Assembly (NCBI GenBank): GCA_029934875.1
Contig: JAOZLK010000111.1
Location: forward strand, 1 to 10,003
Reading direction: 5' to 3'
DNA from: Bacteroidales bacterium
GTDB lineage: Bacteria; Bacteroidota; Bacteroidia; Bacteroidales; GCA-2748055
DNA: 10,003 nt
The position numbers and the translations under genes are program-made. Of the stretch, positions 1-5,287 are shown one piece after another. Under the pieces are notes generated by a model. It was given only the letters and a program-made list of their open reading frames with translations, ran no database searches and was not told the origin of the DNA. How positions within the stretch are numbered: the stretch's first letter is position 1; the number at the start of each line of letters is the position of its first letter.

Positions 1-1
1 T

Positions 2-283
2 TTTCAGCCGGGGGCCACAGAAGGCGGTGAACGCTATTTTATCAGTGCCCGTATACGTGGGGCCAGCCCGGGAGCACAGGCGCAGATTGCGGTCGATTTC
101 CAGGGCCAGAAAATCTGGACCAGGGGCGATCCACAGATCACCACTTTCGAACCTGGCAGGGAGTGGGCAAGCTATACTGCTTCCTGCACTGCACCAAAGG
201 GCATGTGGACCATGTTCACCACCCTCAGGTCTGCTGGGGGGGTGGTTGAATTTGATGACGTAAGCATCAGCAGAATGGACTGA
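2..283 (+). CDS. C-terminal end of a protein with a CBM4/9-like beta-sandwich domain (partial, 5' end outside window)
   Basis: The frame beginning at base 2 is open from the window edge to a TGA at 281-283 and gives 93 residues. They read as the end of a galactose-binding-like beta-sandwich: RYFISARIRG near residues 11-20, a strand with AQIAVDF, then EWASYTASCTAPKG (54-67), and a final VVEFDDVSIS (81-90). The pattern of an aromatic 'W..Y' strand followed by a hydrophobic strand and a terminal 'FDDVSIS' is typical of CBM_4_9-type domains appended to secreted glycosidases and lyases. Such domains bind glycan; the catalytic part, if any, lies left of the window. The stretch is GC-rich (38 of 60 bases at 61-120), above the rest of the window. 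Its stop is one base from the stop of the convergent SusD-like gene. The call of a real coding frame is firm; the exact domain family is a judgement from pattern. Confidence 0.72.
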   Translation, partial: FQPGATEGGERYFISARIRGASPGAQAQIAVDFQGQKIWTRGDPQITTFEPGREWASYTASCTAPKGMWTMFTTLRSAGGVVEFDDVSISRMD

Positions 284-284
284 C

Positions 285-1934
285 TTATTGTTGAAGCCAG
301 CTCATATCCCTTGCCGGTACCGGCATCCATTCTGAGCCAGGTTCGAAATCTATGCCCTTGTCGCTGGGCTCGCTTTCTGCAAAGGGGCTGAATTTTTCCC
401 AGTAGTCCGTATTCTCCTGGGTATTGTACATCACAAATGACCCCTGTGGCCCCATGATGTGATAGATCATGGGCAGTCCGCTATCCGGATGCTTTGCCCT
501 TCGCATCTCGTCCCAGCGTTTAAATTCCATGGCCAGTTCCATGCGGCGTTCCCGGTAAATGTCCAGCAAAAGCTGGTTACCCGTTGAACTGATGTCCGGC
601 AGTCCCACCCGGGCCCTGATGTCATGGATATCCCCACTGACAATATCACCTTCCGAAAATGTGGCACCGCCCACCGTATGGATCATTTGCCACATGGCCT
701 CGGCACGGATCAGTTTTAACTCCGCCAAACGCATCAGTATATGGTTCTTGGGGATTTTCCGCCTGTTCTGGGTCCCATATTTATCATTCCTGTCATCGGG
801 CAGGATGTAAAACTTCCGGTTCACCCGCATGGATTTGGACTCGTCCAGGTCAGAGATGCCCTGAGCTGCTACCGCGATACTGATCCCATCTGTATCGTAT
901 ACCGGACCAATGGCTTTGTTATCTGTCTCTGCGGTGGCTTCATTGGTCGCCTTGATGATGGTTGCCCGCAGCCTGATGGTATCATCCTGGGCCAGGAATT
1001 CATTTTCAAGGTGACTGCTGGGGTTGGTATAATACCATCCGCCATCGTCCAGTGACGCGCCGGTGAGAATGGGGAAGGAGTTACCTGTATCAAAATTGGG
1101 ATCATAATTGGTTTGGAATTCAAAGATGGATTCCATGCCGTTGGGATTTTTGACATCCCAGATGTCACCAAAGCGGGGCTCTAATTTGTAGGTCCCGCTC
1201 TCAATGACATCATTTGAGAGCTCATACGCATTTTCCCATTGTTCAGCGTACATGTATGCTTTGGCCAGATAAGCCTGGACGGTCCATCGGGTGATCCTTC
1301 CCCTGTTATCTGCATCCACAGATTCGGGTAAAACAGCTGCAGCATCAAGCAAATCCTTGATAATCTGCTCATATACCTGTGCCTGGGTGGAGAGTTCCAC
1401 TGAGATTAATTCTTCAGGGCTGAATACATGATCCATGATGGGTAAATTTTCCCAGTTCTTAGCCAGCTCGAAATGAGCATAGGCCCTTAGAAACCTGGCC
1501 TCGGCACTCAGTCTTGCGATCAATTCGGGATTTGATTCCTTTACCGGCGATCGATCCAGGCCCTCAAGGGCCAGGTTACTCTGGTAGATGGATTTGTACA
1601 TATATTCCCAGAAGGGATACAGCCAGGTGTTGTGGGAATTTACCACGATGCGGGAAAAATCTTTGTAGTGGGTATCAGATTCTACGGGTTGACCCAGCCA
1701 TGAGTCATCAGTAGCCGACTCGGTCAGCACATAGTACCAGTTGATGTACCAGTATTGTTCTCCCTGCAGGATGGACTGGTAACAGCCAAAGATGTATTTT
1801 TCACATTCCGTTTCATTCTGAAAATAATTGTTCACCTCCTGTGTACCCCGGATGGGTTCATCCAGGAAATCCTGGCAGGAATGCAGAACAAGCAGTCCGG
1901 TGAGTAAAAGCGTAGGATATAGTGTATATTTCAT
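285..1934 (-). CDS. SusD/RagB-family outer-membrane glycan-binding lipoprotein
   Basis: This 549-residue protein is the surface lipoprotein that, in SusCD complexes, binds oligosaccharide and closes over the SusC channel like a lid. I chose the ATG at 1934, not the upstream in-frame ATG at 2078. It gives a clean lipoprotein signal (MKYTLYP, hydrophobic LLLTGLLVL, then HSC with Cys20), and the longer version would overlap the susC 3' end by 134 bp. After the cysteine comes QDFLDEP, the hallmark start of mature SusD proteins. The TPR-like helical part is seen in AEARFLRAYAHFELAKNW (144-161) and RWTVQAYLAKAYMYAEQW (216-233). The C-terminal RagB/SusD region carries HILMRLAELKLIRAEA (398-413), RARVGLPDIS (440-449) and YRERRMELAMEFKRWDEMRR (460-479). 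It follows susC by 10 bp and must be cotranscribed. It ends EWMPVPARDMSWLQQ, short of the usual 'NPNLxQNPGY'-type tail. The glycan cannot be deduced from the sequence. Confidence 0.95.
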   Translation of the reverse strand: MKYTLYPTLLLTGLLVLHSCQDFLDEPIRGTQEVNNYFQNETECEKYIFGCYQSILQGEQYWYINWYYVLTESATDDSWLGQPVESDTHYKDFSRIVVNSHNTWLYPFWEYMYKSIYQSNLALEGLDRSPVKESNPELIARLSAEARFLRAYAHFELAKNWENLPIMDHVFSPEELISVELSTQAQVYEQIIKDLLDAAAVLPESVDADNRGRITRWTVQAYLAKAYMYAEQWENAYELSNDVIESGTYKLEPRFGDIWDVKNPNGMESIFEFQTNYDPNFDTGNSFPILTGASLDDGGWYYTNPSSHLENEFLAQDDTIRLRATIIKATNEATAETDNKAIGPVYDTDGISIAVAAQGISDLDESKSMRVNRKFYILPDDRNDKYGTQNRRKIPKNHILMRLAELKLIRAEAMWQMIHTVGGATFSEGDIVSGDIHDIRARVGLPDISSTGNQLLLDIYRERRMELAMEFKRWDEMRRAKHPDSGLPMIYHIMGPQGSFVMYNTQENTDYWEKFSPFAESEPSDKGIDFEPGSEWMPVPARDMSWLQQ

Positions 1935-1944
1935 GTTTTCTGAT

Positions 1945-4900
1945 TTAAAAGGTGGCAGTGACTCCAAAGGAGTAGATTGTGGGATTGGGGTAGTTGCCAC
2001 CCCAGTCAATGTTTTGCTCGGTAACGGACCCATATAACTCGGGTTCAAAACCCCTGTATCTGGTATATACGAAGGCATTGTCCACGCTGGTATAAATGCG
2101 AAGTTTTTTAATGCCCTTCTTCAGCGGGAGGGTATATCCAAGCTGAATGTTTCGGATCTTCATAAAGGTTCCATTGTCCATGTACAAGTCTGAAATCATC
2201 CAGTAGTTCCTGTTGCGATCATTCAGGTTCAGGATGGGGATCTTATTATGTGTTCCTTCTCCGTGCCAGCTGTCTTCCATGATCCCGGAAAAGGTGTTGG
2301 AGTTGTCTGCTCCCCAATGCCATTCCCAGAGGGTGGCATTAAAGATGTCAGCCCCAACCGAGGCGTACAGATCTATGGAGAAGTCAAATCCCTTGTATGC
2401 GGCCCTGATATTCATACCGGCCGTAAAATCGGGCTGACCGCTGCCGATGAAGGTCTGGTCCTCCTCTTCAATTTCATGGTTTCCATTGCGGTCCAGGAAT
2501 ATCACATCACCCGGAACAGCACTGTTCTGAAGCAGGTCCCGGTTATTTGTGGGTTTTCCATTCTCATCAAAGACAAGCTCCCCGTCAATGTTACCATTAT
2601 TATCCAGGGGATTTCCGGCCTCATCCCTGACACAATGTTCATACACATCCGTCCAGTTTTGAAACAGACCACCTGTTTCATAGCCCCAGAATTGACCCAC
2701 CAGCTCACCTTCCACGGTGCGGGTCAGGTAATCACCCCACCAGGCACCCAGGTAGGGGATTCCGTCGGCCAGCTCCAGTGTGGTGGTTTTAAAGCGGGTA
2801 ATGTTTCCGCTCACACTCCAGGTGAATTCACCTTTATAGTCGTAGTAGCCCAGCTCGAGCTCAATGCCCCTGGATGATATGCTTCCAATATTGGACCAGA
2901 CCTGGGATTCGTAGTTCGGATAGCCACTGAAAAAAGGATATTCCTTGAGCATGATCATGTCATGGGTAGTTCTGTTGTATACCTCAATGGTGGCAGTGAA
3001 GGAGTTTTGAAAGAAGGCCATGTCGATTCCGGCATTCAGATCCTCCACCACTTCCCATTTGATGTCCTCGTTGGCATACTGTTCACTGAGGGCCCCGATC
3101 CGGGTCTCTGCCTGGTCTCCCAGGACGTAGGCTCTCTGTTCAAGAGGCCAGAGGTAAACATTGGGACTCAGGGCTTTTTGGTTACCTACCCGGCCCCATC
3201 CCGCCCGAAGTTTAAGTGTACTGATCCATCCCACGTTCTGGATGAAGGATTCATTGTGTGCAGCCCAGGCCACGGAGACCGAGGGAAAGTTGGCCATTCG
3301 CTGATTCTCGGGGAATTTGAAGGAGCCATCCCTTCGGAAAGAGAAATTCAGGAAGTAAGTCTCCCTGTAGTTATACATGATCCTGGCAAGGCCGGATAAC
3401 AGGGCGGTTCTGATTTCATCATTCCCAAAGGCCTGTGGTTCGTTTTCGGCAGCGTCCAGGTAACGCAGATTCGGGTTGTCGTTGGGAATGTTTTTTTTAT
3501 AGCCGTACACATCCCTGATCTGGCCTTTCTCGGACACAAAACCCACCAGCACATTCAGGTGGTGCTCACCATTGAAAGTTTTCAGGTAATTAAGTGTGTT
3601 GTTGAACACGTAGCTGTAGAAATTATCCACAGTACGCGATACCGAACTTTCCTGATTGGACTCCCTGTTGTGGATGAAATAGACCGGGTTGTATGTGTCT
3701 TCCATGACCGAGCTGGCATTCAGTCCCAGCTGGGTATTAAAAACGAAATCCTTCAGAAAGCGGATATTCAGATAGGTGTTGGATTGCAAGCCCATCAGCA
3801 GGTTTTCGTCTGTCACCTTGGCGCGCTCGATCATCCCCATCGGGTTATAGGTGGTGTTATTGTAGGAGCGCTGATAGATGCTGTACCTGTTTTTGCCTTC
3901 CTGTTCCTCTTCGGGCAGGTAGACCGGGGTGGTGGGGTCCATGCTGATCATGGACCAGATATCCGGCGTGTCCTGCCAGGATTCCACCCTGGGGTAAAAA
4001 TTCTGACCAAATTTGATGTTGTCGCTAAAGTGATATTCGGTATTAAAGCGGGCAGTGATTTTTTCCCAGTAACCCACATCCATCTGGGACTCCTGTCGGA
4101 AGTAGCCAATATTTGCGCTGTAACGGAATTTCTTGCTTCCTCCGTCGAAGCCCAGGTCCATTTTGTATTGAGGTGACAGTGGTCGCATGGCCTCTGACCA
4201 CCAATCGGTGGTCACAGCATTGGCAATGTTTTCTTCGGAGAAGAGCTGGTATTCACCCTGGTTGGGTCTTTCATTGTAACGCTTCAGGTTCTGAATCTGC
4301 ATATACTCTCTGGCACCTGCAATGGCCGGGACTGTCAACTGCTGCATGCCAAAATTTGCACTCACATTAAAATTGGATTGCCCCATTTTCCCCTTTTTAG
4401 TGGTAACCAGCATAACCCCATTGGCAGCCTGGGTTCCGTAGATGGCCGTGGCAGATGCATCCTTCAGGATTGATACGCTCTCGATGTCTTCCGGGTTCAG
4501 TTGATTGGCGTTAAAACCCACCGGAATCCCGTCCACCACAATGATCGGGTTGACATTTCCAGTGATGGAGGTTGCTCCGCGGATAAGTACCGTGGGTGTG
4601 GAACCCGGCCTGCCATCCGTATTAAACACCTGGACACCGGCTGCCATCCCTTGCAGTCCTTTGGCAAAGTTGCCGCGTGCGGTTCGGGCAATTTCATCGC
4701 CCTGGACCGTGGTTATGGAACTGGAGAGGTCCTTCTTTCGGACACTTCCGTATCCAATGGCCACCACTTCTTCCAGCCCGATATTCCCCACTTCAAGGCT
4801 GACATTGATTTCCCCTGAGGTAAGCTCTGTCTCAAAGGTCTGATAGCCCACGAATGAGAAAACCAGGATGGCATCCGGTTCTGCAAAAATGGAATATTCT

Positions 4901-5091
4901 CCGCTGGCGTTTGAGATGGATCCCTGTCCGGTGGTCCCTTTGATGTAAATATTTACACCGGCCAGGGGCTGATTGTTCTCATCAAGTATCCTGCCGGACA
5001 CTTCTGAGGTCTGGGCATGAAGGATCATGCCTGTGGATAGGATCATCATCAGGCACAGGATGATGCTTCTCCACTTACTTTTATCATGCAT
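1945..5091 (-). CDS. SusC/RagA-family TonB-linked outer-membrane transporter
   Basis: This 1048-residue protein is the TonB-dependent beta-barrel that imports oligosaccharides held by the neighbouring SusD-like lipoprotein. The order is: signal peptide to about residue 26 (hydrophobic ILCLMMILSTGMILHA), a carboxypeptidase-D-regulatory-like domain at about 29-102 (VSGRILDENNQPLAGVNIYI, GEYSIFA, VGYQTFE), and the SusC hallmark LEEVVAIGYG at 106-115. The plug domain follows at about 120-235, with the family signature NPIIVVDGIPVG (181-192), EDIESVSILKDASATAIYG (201-219) and ANGVMLVTTKKGK (223-235). The 22-stranded barrel then runs to a C-terminal aromatic (SFGVTATF), as expected for BAM-assembled barrels. 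Length is normal for the family. No STN (secretin/TonB short N-terminal) domain precedes the CarboxypepD-like domain, so direct signalling to an anti-sigma factor is unlikely. A well-formed Bacteroidetes promoter lies upstream. Substrate is unknown. Confidence 0.96.
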   Translation of the reverse strand: MHDKSKWRSIILCLMMILSTGMILHAQTSEVSGRILDENNQPLAGVNIYIKGTTGQGSISNASGEYSIFAEPDAILVFSFVGYQTFETELTSGEINVSLEVGNIGLEEVVAIGYGSVRKKDLSSSITTVQGDEIARTARGNFAKGLQGMAAGVQVFNTDGRPGSTPTVLIRGATSITGNVNPIIVVDGIPVGFNANQLNPEDIESVSILKDASATAIYGTQAANGVMLVTTKKGKMGQSNFNVSANFGMQQLTVPAIAGAREYMQIQNLKRYNERPNQGEYQLFSEENIANAVTTDWWSEAMRPLSPQYKMDLGFDGGSKKFRYSANIGYFRQESQMDVGYWEKITARFNTEYHFSDNIKFGQNFYPRVESWQDTPDIWSMISMDPTTPVYLPEEEQEGKNRYSIYQRSYNNTTYNPMGMIERAKVTDENLLMGLQSNTYLNIRFLKDFVFNTQLGLNASSVMEDTYNPVYFIHNRESNQESSVSRTVDNFYSYVFNNTLNYLKTFNGEHHLNVLVGFVSEKGQIRDVYGYKKNIPNDNPNLRYLDAAENEPQAFGNDEIRTALLSGLARIMYNYRETYFLNFSFRRDGSFKFPENQRMANFPSVSVAWAAHNESFIQNVGWISTLKLRAGWGRVGNQKALSPNVYLWPLEQRAYVLGDQAETRIGALSEQYANEDIKWEVVEDLNAGIDMAFFQNSFTATIEVYNRTTHDMIMLKEYPFFSGYPNYESQVWSNIGSISSRGIELELGYYDYKGEFTWSVSGNITRFKTTTLELADGIPYLGAWWGDYLTRTVEGELVGQFWGYETGGLFQNWTDVYEHCVRDEAGNPLDNNGNIDGELVFDENGKPTNNRDLLQNSAVPGDVIFLDRNGNHEIEEEDQTFIGSGQPDFTAGMNIRAAYKGFDFSIDLYASVGADIFNATLWEWHWGADNSNTFSGIMEDSWHGEGTHNKIPILNLNDRNRNYWMISDLYMDNGTFMKIRNIQLGYTLPLKKGIKKLRIYTSVDNAFVYTRYRGFEPELYGSVTEQNIDWGGNYPNPTIYSFGVTATF

Positions 5092-5138
5092 AAAATAGGG
5101 TTTGGAGGGTTGGTTTAGGATAGTTTAGATTAGCTTCT

Positions 5139-5170
5139 AAAATATACCACAAAAACCAATTGCAATCAAA
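5139..5170 (-). promoter_or_regulatory. Bacteroidetes-type promoter of the susC-susD operon
   Basis: Reading the minus strand, TTTG (5170-5167) is followed by exactly 20 bases and then TATATTTT (5146-5139). The Bacteroidetes primary sigma factor consensus is TTTG at -33 and TA-n-n-TTTG at -7 with about 19-21 bases between them, so only the last G is missing. The transcription start would fall near 5132-5134, leaving a leader of about 40 bases before the susC ATG. An 8-bp palindrome, ATTGCAAT (5159-5166), sits in the spacer just inside the -33 box and could be part of an operator. The motif match is direct; activity is inferred. Confidence 0.6.
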
Positions 5171-5193
5171 TTCTTTTACATGGATCTGCCTTC

Positions 5194-5212
5194 TTGCCAG
5201 GTATTTTGGCAA
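5194..5212. promoter_or_regulatory. Small inverted repeat in the divergent intergenic region (possible operator)
   Basis: TTGCCA (5194-5199) and TGGCAA (5207-5212) form perfect 6-base arms around a 7-base gap. The site lies 24 bp beyond the -33 box of the susC promoter and 76 bp upstream of the M60 protease start, where a regulator could act on both divergent genes. With only 6-base arms and free choice of gap, one such repeat in a 196-bp region is not surprising by chance, so the call is weak. I found no convincing plus-strand promoter for the protease; TATTTTGG (5202-5209), inside this repeat, resembles a -7 box but has no TTTG partner at the right distance. Confidence 0.22.
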
Positions 5213-5287
5213 ATTTCTCCAGCATAGGAACGATATCTCCGATTCCAGTGGCCGCAGGTAAGGCCAATATTTGCTATCTTACTCTCC

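Noticed and set aside
27..263. 78-residue + strand frame at the left edge
   Set aside because: It is a shadow of the frame that starts at base 2 and runs to the TGA at 281-283, which encodes a coherent beta-sandwich end.
312..325. Perfect 14-bp palindrome TGCCGGTACCGGCA as a terminator for the left gene
   Set aside because: It forms only a 5-bp stem with a four-base loop, has no T-run after it, and encodes conserved-looking SusD residues (MPVPAR). About one such palindrome is expected by chance in 10 kb.
1935..2078. Upstream in-frame ATG extending the SusD-like protein by 48 residues
   Set aside because: The extension lies almost wholly within the susC 3' end, and would bury the lipoprotein signal peptide; the ATG at 1934 gives a proper signal and Cys20 followed by QDFLDE.
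2248..2877. 209-residue + strand frame antisense to susC
   Set aside because: The opposite strand is clear SusC barrel sequence; the antisense translation has no signal, motif or recognisable domain.
3559..4176. 205-residue + strand frame antisense to susC
   Set aside because: Same reason: long antisense frames are expected from codon bias in a conserved 3-kb gene.
5266..5273. AATATTTG as a -7 box for the protease gene
   Set aside because: It lacks a TTTG at the proper upstream distance and lies only 14 bases from the start codon.
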